Assembly: GCA_023055355.1 (NCBI GenBank)
Contig: JALJCS010000029.1
Span: 2,356,001 to 2,420,000, forward strand
DNA: 64,000 nt
DNA from: Agelaius tricolor
Taxonomy: Eukaryota > Chordata > Aves > Passeriformes > Icteridae
Reading direction: 5' to 3'
Shown here: piece by piece, positions 1-9,925 of the stretch
Position numbering within the stretch: the first letter of the stretch is position 1
Layout: each line of letters begins with the position of its first letter
The notes under the pieces: generated by a model
What the model saw: the letters and a program-made list of their open reading frames with translations, nothing else
Told to the model about the DNA's origin: nothing
Database searches by the model: none
Translations under genes and position numbers: made by a program

Positions 1-85
1 GGTCCTGCTGGCTTCCCAAGGATAACTGAACCCATCATCTTCCCTCTGTAGTGCATCCAGAAACTGAGGCAACGGCTGGAGCTAT

Positions 86-312
86 GCTGGGGATGTTTAG
101 GTTGGATATTGGGAAAGGTTCTTCCCTCAGAGGGTGCTGGCACTGCCCAGGCTCCCCAGGGAATGGGCACAGCCCCGAGGCTGCCAGAGGCTGCTCCAAA
201 ATGCTCCAGGGATGCCCAGGGTGGGAGTTTGGGGTGTCTGTGCAGGGACAGGGGCTGGACTGGATGATCCTGTGGATGACCCTTTCTCACTCAGAATATT
301 CCATACTTCTGT
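86..312 (+). mobile_element. CR1 LINE, 3' end fragment
   Basis: This is the 3' untranslated end of a CR1 non-LTR retrotransposon. It opens with the GTTTAGGTTGGATATTGGGAA block that marks the last part of CR1 ORF2 and passes through the block around GGGAATGGGCACAGCCCC. It ends in the usual tail (CTGGACTGGATGATCCTGTG, then a decayed TTCTGTGATTC-type terminus). Other copies of the same subfamily lie at 34083 and 63860. CR1 copies are normally cut short at the 5' end, as here. It has no coding capacity left. Confidence 0.85.
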
Positions 313-1273
313 AATTCCCAAGAAATGTTCCATCTGTGGTTTTATTTAGCATTCTGTTTCTTGCCCCACACAGCAGCACTTCTCACAGGCAGGACTAAAC
401 ATCCCTCATTTTCCTCTTTATTTTACATCAGCCCAGCTCCACTCCAAGCCCAATTGGATTTTTCATTACTGTGGCAGGTTATGATCCTTTGGATACTTTT
501 CCTGTAATTTTCATGTTTTCATTTTAACATTACTCACGAGATTGAAAGCTTGGGATAAGAGGTGGGAAGCTTTTGCTCAGCACGTTAGAGAGGAACCTCT
601 GGAATTTGAATGAGGTGAGGGATGCCAGGGCTGGTGGCTGTGGAGATGAGGGGAAGTGATGGAGCTGAGCTGGGGAAGCTGCAGCACACGAGGAGCATCC
701 ACAAAACAGCATTTCTTAAGGCCCAGCAGTGCTAAATCTCTGCGCCTCTCTGACAGCTTCTACTGCCATCAACATCTCCCATGTTTTTCAGCGAAGTAAT
801 TCTTTTAGATGCTTCAAATATAGATAGATTTTTGTGTATAGAGGGTTTTTTTTTTATTTATATAAATATATATATATCTACTGTCAGCTGGTATTACAAA
901 GAGCATAAAGCACATCTCCAGCTCCTGCATGTTCAGCTTGGCTGGGATCACGTTGCAGGAATGAGAGGACAAATGAGCCAAACTCCAACATTTCCCCTCA
1001 GCAGAGGACACCTGGGGGGTCCTGCTGTTTGAATGGCCCTGGGATGCTGCTGGTAGCTCTGGGTTTCAGGTAGTCCCAGATGCTTTGGTAGGGAATATGT
1101 GTAACTGAGCATTTATGCCCCTTATTTCCCTCTGTATCAGATAAAAAGCACTCCGGGCTTTTTTCTTGAATTACTTTGCCTGGAGACTGCCAGCTTCTCT
1201 GCCTGCATCCCTCTGGGAAGCAGGGGGCTTGTGGAACTCCTTTTTATCAGCAAATTAGATAATGGCAATTATC
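313..1273. other. Non-coding, single-copy; AT-rich low complexity
   Basis: No exon or known repeat is recognised. A T-run followed by alternating TA dinucleotides occupies about 846-880 and is simple low-complexity DNA. The short open frames here have no protein character. Confidence 0.5.
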
Positions 1274-1321
1274 TTGATGATCTTTAAGGTCCCAGCCCAG
1301 CCCATTCTATGGTTCTACGAT
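1274..1321 (+). mobile_element. CR1 LINE, terminal scrap
   Basis: About 50 bp match the last bases of CR1: TTGATGATCTTTAAGGTCCC, then CCATTCTATGGTTCTACGAT. The second piece is a mutated form of the 8-bp terminal repeat (ATTCTATG). The divergence and shortness suggest an old insertion. Confidence 0.6.
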
Positions 1322-1479
1322 CTTACTTTTGTGTCATTAAATGCTGGCAATGACTCTCAGCTTCCCCCACCTCCTGTGGCAGAGAACATCATTTCACTTG
1401 GCTGCAGAGCCCGAGCCTCAGAGGGATACGGTGTCGGTCCGCAGGAAATCTCAGCCATGGGACCCAGATATTGCATTTA

Positions 1480-1900
1480 GATGTAGTTGCTTTCATTAAC
1501 TCCCTATTTTATAGCACTCATCAGTCTTTCTCCCCTGCCAGAAAGTCTCCAATGTACTGAGGAATATTCAGGCCTCTTTTGGCAAGCGTCAGAGATAAGT
1601 GGATAATAAAACACACCTTGAAAATATTCTCCATCCTATTATTAGCCACTTTCTTATTATACTTGCAAAGAAAAAATTCCAGTTATGAAGCAGCACACTC
1701 CTCTGTATTGTCAGTCCATCGTGCTCAGACACTCGCAAAGAAAGTCTTTCAATAATATTCTCACTATTGTTTGTTGATTGGCTCTATTAATCACTTTTCA
1801 CAGCCTCAGCTACACATTTCCATGAGCGTGCACAGTTTAAACCCCCCTCCCTCCCCGCAGCCTCCTTTTATGCTCCCATGAAACTTTGAGGATGCCTAAA
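1480..1900. other. AT-rich block, possible conserved non-coding element
   Basis: The block has no recognised repeat and no open frame. It carries dense ATTA, TAAT and ATTG motifs, including TTGTTTGTTGATTGGCTC near 1770 and a pyrimidine-rich GC segment near 1845. This composition is typical of vertebrate enhancers bound by homeodomain, FOX or SOX factors. Conservation cannot be seen from one genome, so this is inference only. Confidence 0.3.
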
Positions 1901-3435
1901 CCCCTGCTTCAGCAGGAATGAGAGGAGACAGATCTGCAAAGCTGCCTGCTCTCCTTTTAGCGAGAACAAAAGCTCCCTGGAATAGCAACTGTTATTTACT
2001 CATCTCTCATCAGCAGATTTGACCTAATTTTGCTCTTCCCATGCCTTTGTTTCAAACACCTGGTAGCGGCATCGCCGGCGGATCCGGCTCTGTCACAGCG
2101 GCTGGGTTCACTTGGTGGGGGAGGCCAGCTCCTCCTGGGGAGGCTGAGCCTGGTGGCCTGGATGAGCCTTGCAGAGCAGCCCCCAGCGTTTCACTTGTGG
2201 GGAGCCCCGAGAGCCTTTCCTGAGCCCCCAGTGTGCCCACGGTGGGTGCTGGGCAGCAGTGAGCACTCAGCCTCTGGCACGACTCTTCAAGCTCAGTTTG
2301 GCTCAGGTGAGGGCACCTGCCTGCCCATCCACTCCTAAAAACACACCCAGACCCTGATTTGTAGTGATCCCAGCCCAGGTAAGGGCTCAATGCCCACTGG
2401 TGGCACTGGTTGTGTTCGCAGCAGCCCCCGGGGCAGGAGCTCAGACTTCACCTCAAAGGCTGCCCAGAGGAGCTCAGCCACAGATTTGTCCTGGCTTTCC
2501 ATTTAAAATAGCCTCCAGCCCTCCTGTGCCAGCGAGGAGGCAGCAGGAAGGGAAATGCACTGATGAGAAATGTGGGGGCCCGAAATTCATTTTTCAAAGA
2601 TGGCAGCAAAGCCAGTGATTTATCTGCTGTCACCACGGTCCGAGCAAATCTTCCCCACCAGGTGAGCGATGCAGGAAAGGTAACTCAGCAAACACAAAAT
2701 ACAACGAAGCCCTGTCAGGCTCCCTCACCTAGAGATGACTTTTATTTTGAGCCCTGAATGTAATTAACAGCACTGACTTGAGAAAAGTAATGAACTCTCT
2801 CCCATGCGGTCTCTGGGATCTCTTAGCCAACTTCCATGCTCTTTGCCTCGTGCATTCCCCACCAGTTTTCCCTCTGTCATCTCTGATTTATTACCTTCAG
2901 AGCAGAATCTTCATCCCCAGGGCTCAGCAGCTCTGAACTGGCTAAGAAAGACCTTTGGTGTCATTGGGACAGACCACTCAGGCAGTGATACAGTTTTTGG
3001 AAGTTTTGGGTCCCTTGAGGCACTCATCCATCCTGTAGCCAGCCTTCTCCAGGGCTAGCTGGCTACAGATGTTTCCAGCAGATGTTTTGGCTCTTTTAGG
3101 AAAGCTGTGTGCCATGGAAGCCACCTCCCCCTCCCTTCATCCATTTGGGAGCCACGGGACATTCCAGCCATCACCTCCAGCATTGACCACGCTTCACCTC
3201 CCGCCTGCACGGGGCAGCCACAGCCCTGCCTGGCCAGGGACATGGGAAAGTGTCACAGCACAGGCTGACTTGTACTGATTGCTGGCTGGGGTCTGTGTGC
3301 AAATCACAAACGGGATGGGATTGCTGTGGAACGTGCCTTGAGCTGTTTGATTTTCCAGCATCAGTCTCATTACATGGTTATGATAATGGGAAGCTGCCAG
3401 CAGCTCACATCCCAGGCAGCAGACAAAGAATTTAA
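1901..3435. other. Non-coding, single-copy
   Basis: No gene or repeat is recognised. The part from about 2040 to 2340 is GC-richer and produces overlapping frames of 60-112 codons on both strands. None continues across a plausible splice junction or shows a domain, so they look like a by-product of base composition. Confidence 0.5.
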
Positions 3436-4133
3436 TGTTACAACTGACTTTATAAGTTTTTTGACCAATCTCACAAAGCAAAAGCATATTGACAGTAGTT
3501 CTGTCGAAGCACTATAAGCACACATACCTTTGGTTAAAACAATGCTTGCTTATTTCAAATACAATACCTGCTTGTGAGCCTTAAAACACAATGCACAGAG
3601 CTCCATTATTAAGCTTAGAACTTCCTAATATCTTGCTAGATAAACTTCTCTGTAGCTTAGGGAGTTATTCTAGTCAAGCATTAATACACAGACCATTGTT
3701 CTATTTGTCCTTGCTTTTCTACTTTTTAAATAATTTTTTTGCTGACCAATCTCATGGCTGCTGCTTAGCTCTAATCACAGTTCTGCTGTCTTTTAGGCTG
3801 CCTTTTGCAGCTTTCCCCAAAACCCTCTGATTTTGTAGATTCCCACAATACTGAACACCAATCCAGTTATGAATAAGGAACCCACCCCAGCTCCATAAAC
3901 CATCCTCTGGGCTGACTGACAGAGGCCTCAACCAATAACACCTCCCCTAAAATACAAGCATTTGACTGGATCAGAGTCTGGGAGGCATAGGGATTAGACC
4001 AATGGCTGTTTAAGAGCCAGGAGCTTTGAATTGCCTATAAAAGCAAGCCCTGAGCAATAAAACAGGCTGTTTGGCTGATGAACAGCCAAGGTCTGTCCTG
4101 TGTTATGTCTCAGACACGTGAGCATCACGTGTC
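3436..4133 (+). mobile_element. Probable solo LTR or LTR fragment
   Basis: The 3' half has LTR promoter architecture in order: a CCAAT box in GACCAATGGCTG near 3998, a TATA box (TATAAAA) at 4036-4042, and a polyadenylation signal AATAAA at 4056, followed by a short U5-like segment. The 5' half is AT-rich and repeats the phrase GACCAATCTCA twice (near 3459 and 3744). I chose a TG at 3436 and a CA near 4133 as ends, but no matching target-site duplication is visible, so the boundaries may be off by tens of bases. No retroviral coding sequence lies next to it. Family not identified. Confidence 0.55.
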
Positions 4134-4764
4134 ACAAAAGGCTTCCCAGGAACCTGGGAAAGCAGCACAGCCAGGATGCAGAGAGGAGACACTGTCCTTT
4201 CAAACCTTTTGTAGGGTTTGAGGTGTTTGTGAAGCCAAGGCTCAGATAGAGCTGTACAGCCAGGAAGGGGGATGCTGGTGGAGGTTGGAAAGGGACCCTG
4301 CTCCACAGTCTGTGTGTGCAAACTGCAAACTAAATCCTTTGGTGCAGAGAGGTCCAGCCTTGTGGGAGGCGTAATTCTGGCTCAGTGGTTTTGGATCTGC
4401 AGGGTTTGTGCTAATGGCAGGCTTGGCACAGCCTTTTTCCTCTCTCCCCATGGTCCTTCCAGCAGCATGAAAGCTTTTTGCAAGGCATTCCTGGGAATGC
4501 TGTGTCTGGGAGGCGAGGGAGGTGAGCCTGGCTGGAGGAGGTGGCACATCTAACGCACAGCCCCAGCCAGAAGGGAAGTCCAAGGTGTGACTGTGCTCTT
4601 GTTGAGTTGTAGGAACTATGGAGAGACCCAGAGTGTTTGGAGGTCATGGCCAGTGGAAAGGGTTTAGTATTAAAGGTCTTTCTCTGTTGGTCCCTGCTGC
4701 CAGAATTAGGGTCTGACACTCAGAAATCCAGGTTAGTGTCTCCTGTTGGCTGCATCTCCTGTGC
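4134..4764. other. Non-coding, single-copy
   Basis: Nothing recognised. Open frames of about 100 codons at 4242-4719 overlap on both strands without protein-like features. Confidence 0.45.
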
Positions 4765-4929
4765 CCGGGGAGGTTGTGGAGTCTCTATCTCTGGAGATAT
4801 TTAAAACACACCTGGATGTGTTCCTGTGGCACCTGCTCTCTGTGACTCTGCCTCAGCAGGGAGGTAGGGCAGGACAATGTCCAGAGATCCCTTCCCACCC
4901 TAAGTGTTCTGGGATTCTGTGATTCCCAG
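4765..4929 (+). mobile_element. CR1 LINE, 3' end, divergent subfamily
   Basis: The run GGGGAGGTTGTGGAGTCTC, then GGAGATATTTAAAACACACC, and a final TTCTGGGATTCTGTGATTCC identify a CR1 tail. The subfamily differs from the common copies in this window: its ORF2 end reads like the variant with VVESP/LEIFKTHLD-type codons. The 5' side is lost. Confidence 0.8.
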
Positions 4930-6102
4930 AGCAAGGCAGCCAGACCAGCTGAGAGTCTCACTGGAAAATAAATTATTTAGTGCACCTTCAAATAAAACCA
5001 GGGGTCTTTGCTCTCATATCGTTACTGTTTTCTAATAAAGGTGCCAAGAAACTGTTCTGCCTGTGGGGTCACTGCTGGTGCACGGAGATCACTCACTCTG
5101 CAGGCAGATTGGGAGGGAGCTGCACGAGCCGGGGCCGCCATCCCTGCTGGGTCATCCCTGGTCAACAGCTTAGCTGGGAAATCAATCAGAAAGCTCAAGA
5201 TGCTGTCAAATAAGGCTGGTAATTCCCTCTGTTGTACCCAGCAAATAATAGGAGTTTTTATACATCCACGTTGGGCTTTTTCAAACAAAATTGAGAAAGT
5301 AATCACCTGCCTGCTTGAAGGAAATTTCCAGAAGCTTGAAGGTGCTGGCCATGGGCTCTGCTCAGATTTTAGATTATTTTAACTACAGTGCTTTTCCCTC
5401 AATCCCTTTTTTTTTTCTTTTTTTTTTTTTGGGTGGTTTTGGATGGCTGAGTCGTTCTTGACCTCCTGCCTCGAATTCTCATGGTTTGTTACTGCTCATC
5501 GTTAAAGAGCTGCTGTGCTCTACACCAGAATCGATGCAGTTCAGGCCCAGGGAAATGAATCCTGTTGCCAGTCAATTCTAATCACTTTGGGACCCTTCTG
5601 AGTGTGAGGAAATTCTATAAATGCAAGCAGGACCGTGGGATGCATGAGCTCTTTCCAAGTGCCCAAGGTGTGGATAGTGAGTGCTATTGAAAAGCTTTCA
5701 CCTGAGGTTTGGCTTCATTATTAAAATTATTTCAGAAGTTCCCCAAGATCTCCTTTCTTCCTCCTCAGTGGCAGCACAGCCTGGGATTGGACTGGGCTGT
5801 TCTAATGCCACATATCTGGTTATTCCATTTGCTTACCTCTACTGAGAGGTACCTGCAGAAGGAACAGGTCCATATACACCCTATTTGCCTAGATTTAATG
5901 GAAATTGTAGTTTTGATGCCTGATTCTCTCTGTTTTCCTTTATTCTTGCTGGGAAGAATATTCCCCATAACCAGATATGTGGGTGTTGGGTGCAAAGCCT
6001 GTGAGGAAGTTTGGGCTCCCAGAGCTGATTTTCAGTTTTTATTGCCCTAATTGGTAAAAAATCTACAGCAGCCCTGCAGTTCCCCATTACCTTTGTCATA
6101 AA
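4930..6102. other. Non-coding; homopyrimidine tract
   Basis: Single-copy DNA with no recognised exon. A T-tract interrupted by one C lies at 5407-5430. The part from 5200 to 5700 is AT-rich with no repeat signature. Confidence 0.5.
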
Positions 6103-6378
6103 GGGCCTGGAGTGACAGGACAAGAGGGAATGGCTTTAAGATAAAGGAGGGAAAGATGGGATTTTGGGAAGAAATGCTTCCCTGTCAGGGTGGTAAGATC
6201 CTGGCACAGGGTGCCCAGAGAAGCTGTGGCTGCCCCATCCCTGGAAGTGTCCAAGGCCAGGTTGGAGGGGCTTGGAGCCACCTGGGACAGTGGGAGGTGT
6301 CCCTCCCATGGCAGATTGTGGAATGAGATGTTCTTTAAGGTTCCTTCCAACCCAAACCATTCTGGGATTCTGTGCTGA
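6103..6378 (+). mobile_element. CR1 LINE, 3' end fragment
   Basis: This is a fairly complete CR1 tail. It starts at the GGAGTGACAGGACAAGAGGG block of late ORF2, runs through CCTGGCACAGGGTGCCCAGA and AAGTGTCCAAGGCCAGGTTG, and ends CCAACCCAAACCATTCTGGG followed by ATTCTGTG. It belongs to the majority subfamily of this window. The RT C-terminal frame is interrupted. Confidence 0.92.
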
Positions 6379-7589
6379 AGTTTGTGAGGTACCTGCTAAT
6401 TTATTAACGCTCCACTCACTTTTATTAATGCTCCTAATGTGCCACTGGCAGAGCCAGGACTTTGGGAGAGGGGATTGTTCTTATCTAAAGGGAAGGCAAT
6501 ATTTTACTGTGAAAAGCAACACAAACCAGCATGAGACTCCCGATAAATCATGTGCTCAACATCACCCGGCTGCGACGGAAATTAATGGGAGTTGCAAGGC
6601 AAAATTCCCCATCATCTCTTGCAAATCTCAACTGGAGCTTGTGCTCTCAGCCTCACTGCTGTGTGCAGCCCGTGCTCCCACGCTCGTTCTTCATGGAAAA
6701 AGGGCCCTCCAGCAGCCTGTAAAGTTTATGATGAGACGGAAGCAACTGGAGCTAAACTGTGAGCTTTTTGTCACCGCCACCCGCAGCCACTCCGGGGCTC
6801 GGCAGGGCCTGGTGGCTGTGAGAGAGAAGCAGAGGAAAAGCAGCAGAGTCTTCAGTCACTCACAAAATATGCAGAGCTGGTTTGGAGTGAGGCAATAACC
6901 TTGGAGTTGCTCTCCCGACTCTAATAACCCAAATGTTGAAGGCACTGGGTTGTAGCTCATCAGGAACGGCGCTGCCCCAGCTCAGCGTGCTCAGCGCCAC
7001 ACCGGAGCTCTGGAGTTGGGTAAGGTCCTTAATGAAGCATTAATTCATCCAGCACTGCCTGCTGGGCCTGCTGCTCACACAGGAGGCCACACGGTGTGTC
7101 CCTGCTGGAGGAACTTCTCCTGCTTCTCGTTTTCCTTCTCTTCCTTTGCTCCTAGGAAGGTGCCATCATTGCAGGTAATGAATTCAGTGCAGGTGGCAAA
7201 TCACCAGATCCTGCCATGCCCATGGCTGCTGTAAAAAATTTAAGACATCAAGTTCTGTGAAACTGCCTGTAATGAAGCATCCCCTCGTTACCTGCAAGGA
7301 ACACATCGTGGGAGGCTTCTCTCCCTCTTCTGGAGTTACCCCACAGCAGTGTTAGGGCTTTTTAAACCTTTTTGATTTCTTCTCTCACGATGCAGCTTCT
7401 GCTCAGATTTTTTAAAACTTGAAGAGAACATAAAGGATCTTACTGCCAGAAGCATCACATCTCAAATGCCATGGAGAGATTTTCCTATTTATCATTTTTT
7501 TCTGCAGGCTTTTTGAACCCTGGTGGTACAGCAGACAAAGAAAAGGCCAAGCAAAAATGCCTAGAAATACAGTGAGGAGAAGAAGTCAT
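6379..7589. other. Non-coding, single-copy
   Basis: A 208-codon open frame starts inside the preceding CR1 and runs to 6898. Its second half has no CR1 similarity and no recognisable domain, and its codons show no obvious coding bias. ATTAAT/TTATTA motifs cluster at 6395-6440. I see no gene. Confidence 0.5.
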
Positions 7590-8365
7590 AGAATCATTGA
7601 CTCCTGGAATAATTTGGCTTCACAGGGTACTTAAAGCTCATCCAGTCCCACCCCCTGCCATGGGCAGGGAGACCTTCCACTGGACCAAGCTGCACCAAGT
7701 CCCATCCAGCCCAGCCTTGGACACTTCCAGGGATCCAGGGGCAGCCACAGCTTTTCTGGGAAACTTGTGAGAGGGTCTTCTCACCCTCACAGGGAACAAT
7801 TCCTTCCCAATATCCCATCTAACCCTGGCATCCAAGGTGGAAGCCATTCCACCTTGTCCTGTCACTTCATTCCTTGTCCACAGTCTCTCTCCATCTTTCT
7901 TGTCAACTCCTTCAGGCTCTGGAAGGCCACAATTCACTCACCCCAAAGCTTCTCCTCTCCAGGTGAGCACCCCCAGCTCTGCCAGCCTGGCTCCAGAGCA
8001 GAGGGGCTCCAGCCCTGGAGCATCTCCATGATCTCCTCTGGGCTCCTCCAGCAGCTCCAGCTCCTTCCTGTGCTGGGACCCCCGAGCTGGAGGCAGCTCT
8101 GCAGGTGGGGTCTCACCTGGGGGCAGAGGGGCAGAATCCCCCCCTGCCCTGCTGCCCAGGCTGGGGATCAGCCCAGCACAGGGGGGGTTCTGGGCCAGGG
8201 CCTGTCCAGCTCTCCCCCACCTGCACCCCAAGTGCTTCTCCCAGAGCTGCTCTCCATCCCTTCATGCCCAGCCTGGATGATCCTGGGGGTTGCCCTGGCC
8301 CAGGTGCAGCACCTGCCCTTGGCCTTGTTCAATTCCATGAGTCTGTCCAGGTCAGGACATGGTTG
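7590..8365 (-). mobile_element. CR1 LINE, longest copy, antisense
   Basis: On the minus strand this copy runs from the C-terminal part of the CR1 reverse transcriptase into the 3' tail. Around 8325-8340 the minus strand reads codons like LME-NKAK, close to the NLMRFNKAK stretch that follows the RT palm in CR1 ORF2. Then come the GTGAGACCCCACCTG and AGGAAGGAGCTGGAGCTGCT blocks, the CTGGAGAGGAGAAG block, and the tail at 7600-7700. Frameshifts break the frame throughout, so it is dead. The plus-strand 249-codon frame across it is an antisense artefact. Confidence 0.9.
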
Positions 8366-9359
8366 GAGGATCTGCTCTGCTCAGCTTCTGTTACCAAAAC
8401 CAGTTTGGAGGGGAACCAATTTTGTCTTTCTGGGGTTTCTTTTCTCATCTCTCCTCTCTAAGGACACTGTGTACATGTGGTGGAGATCGTTGAGTAAGTG
8501 GCAGCATATGGGATAGGATTTCTCCCTTTAATAATGGTTGAGCTGATAGCAGATTGTGTTCTCTTTTTTTTCCCCTCTCCCACAGAAAATAAGTTGGGTT
8601 TTTTTTAGCATGGGCTTTCCAGCAGGAGCTGTCTGTTTTCCATCAAACATTTGAGCATAGCAAAGAAAGAACATATTGCTAATTTTGGCCAAAATTTGAT
8701 GGCTCGTTTTTGACCAAGCATTCCTTGCTTTTCAAATCCACCAGCTTGGAGCATAAAGAGGGGATGTGGTGAAATCCTCAGTGCCTCCTTGTGTTCTGCT
8801 GCACTTCCTCATGGAAGTGAATTTCCCAATGAGCTGTAAACCTCTGTTCCTGTTCCCCTCCATGAATTATCCAGTGCTATTCCAGCGCCTCATGGCAGAG
8901 CACAGGCAGTGAATAGGCACTGTCATCAAACACTCCAGAGCTGCAATTAATAACTCAACCTGCAGAAAGAGCTTAAAGAGCTTAAATTTAGAGCTGCAAA
9001 CTCTTGTGATGCTCTGCCTGGAGCAGGGACTTCTCCCTGTGTCTGCAGGGTGACCTGTGCGTGCAGCTTGGCTTTCCTTCAGGATGCAGATGAGCATTTG
9101 TGCCAACTCACAGCCAGAAAATGGCAAAGAATTCCATCCAGATTCAAGGAATATGGGGACTTTAAAGGAGCAGCCAGGGAATGTGTTGATGTGATTCCAG
9201 GGTGGAAGTTAGGAGGATGAGGGGATGGAGGGATACAGGACAGCTTTTGCTTTATTCTGCTGGGAAGATGAACTGGTTTTCCTAAGGGCTGGGAAGGGGC
9301 CATGTAGGAGCATCAGGGGGTGGGATGGTGGGGATGGATGGAGACCAGAGATCTCTGGA
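8366..9359. other. Non-coding, single-copy
   Basis: No repeat or exon recognised. The part from 8520 to 8760 is AT-rich with short T-runs. Confidence 0.45.
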
Positions 9360-9925
9360 GCCAGGTCTGGGAACTTGTGGGTTATTGCAAAGGGCCTGGG
9401 TGCAGGGCCCTGCTAGGAGCTGCCACAGCTCAGAGCAGGACTGAGAGAAGAGAGACAGGTAAAGAGAGAGAAGGCAAGAGTGTGGTAAAAGAGATGAGAG
9501 AAGAGAGAGGTAAAGAGTAAAAGAGGATGAGGTTCCCATTACAATACAATAAATCTTCTTCTGTGTTGAACATTCTAATTCTCACTAACTAATCCAGTAC
9601 AAGATACAAATCCTACAGCATTTACATACAGCCTATAAGAATCATTACATTACCACACTGTGTTACATTTTAAACCCTAAAAACTCCTCTTTGGGCCCCT
9701 TCTGCCAAGCTGTAGGGTCTGCTCTGACCCTTGGACCTGTCTGCAAGCAGAGGGTGTTGTTCCATCAAAAGGGGATCACCTTCAGCAGCCACACCATTGT
9801 TTTCCAGTTGTTCAGTAACTGAGGGATCTCAAAGCTTGCTTTCATTTCAATCTTGTTTATAGTTTCCATATTCTCAAAACCTTTTGCCAGGCAATCTTTT
9901 GCCACACTGGGAAGTGCCTGTGGAC
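9360..9925 (-). mobile_element. Probable LTR retroelement fragment, antisense
   Basis: On the minus strand an AT-rich stretch with TATAGGCTGTATG near 9630 and ATTTATTGTATTG near 9550 looks like an LTR U3-R region. It is followed by a long pyrimidine-rich segment (purine-rich on the plus strand, 9439-9533). That segment holds two copies of a 53-bp unit, starting at 9442 and 9495 with TGAGAGAAGAGAGA. Upstream on the minus strand (9760-9925) an open frame ends LLNNWKTMVWLLKVIPF, which could be the remnant of an internal region. It resembles a songbird ERV-type repeat from memory only, and boundaries are uncertain. Confidence 0.45.

Noticed and set aside
6272..6898. 208-codon open frame
   Set aside because: Starts in a CR1 tail and runs into single-copy DNA with no recognisable domain or splice context.
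7767..8516. 249-codon plus-strand open frame
   Set aside because: It is almost wholly the antisense of a CR1 reverse-transcriptase tail.
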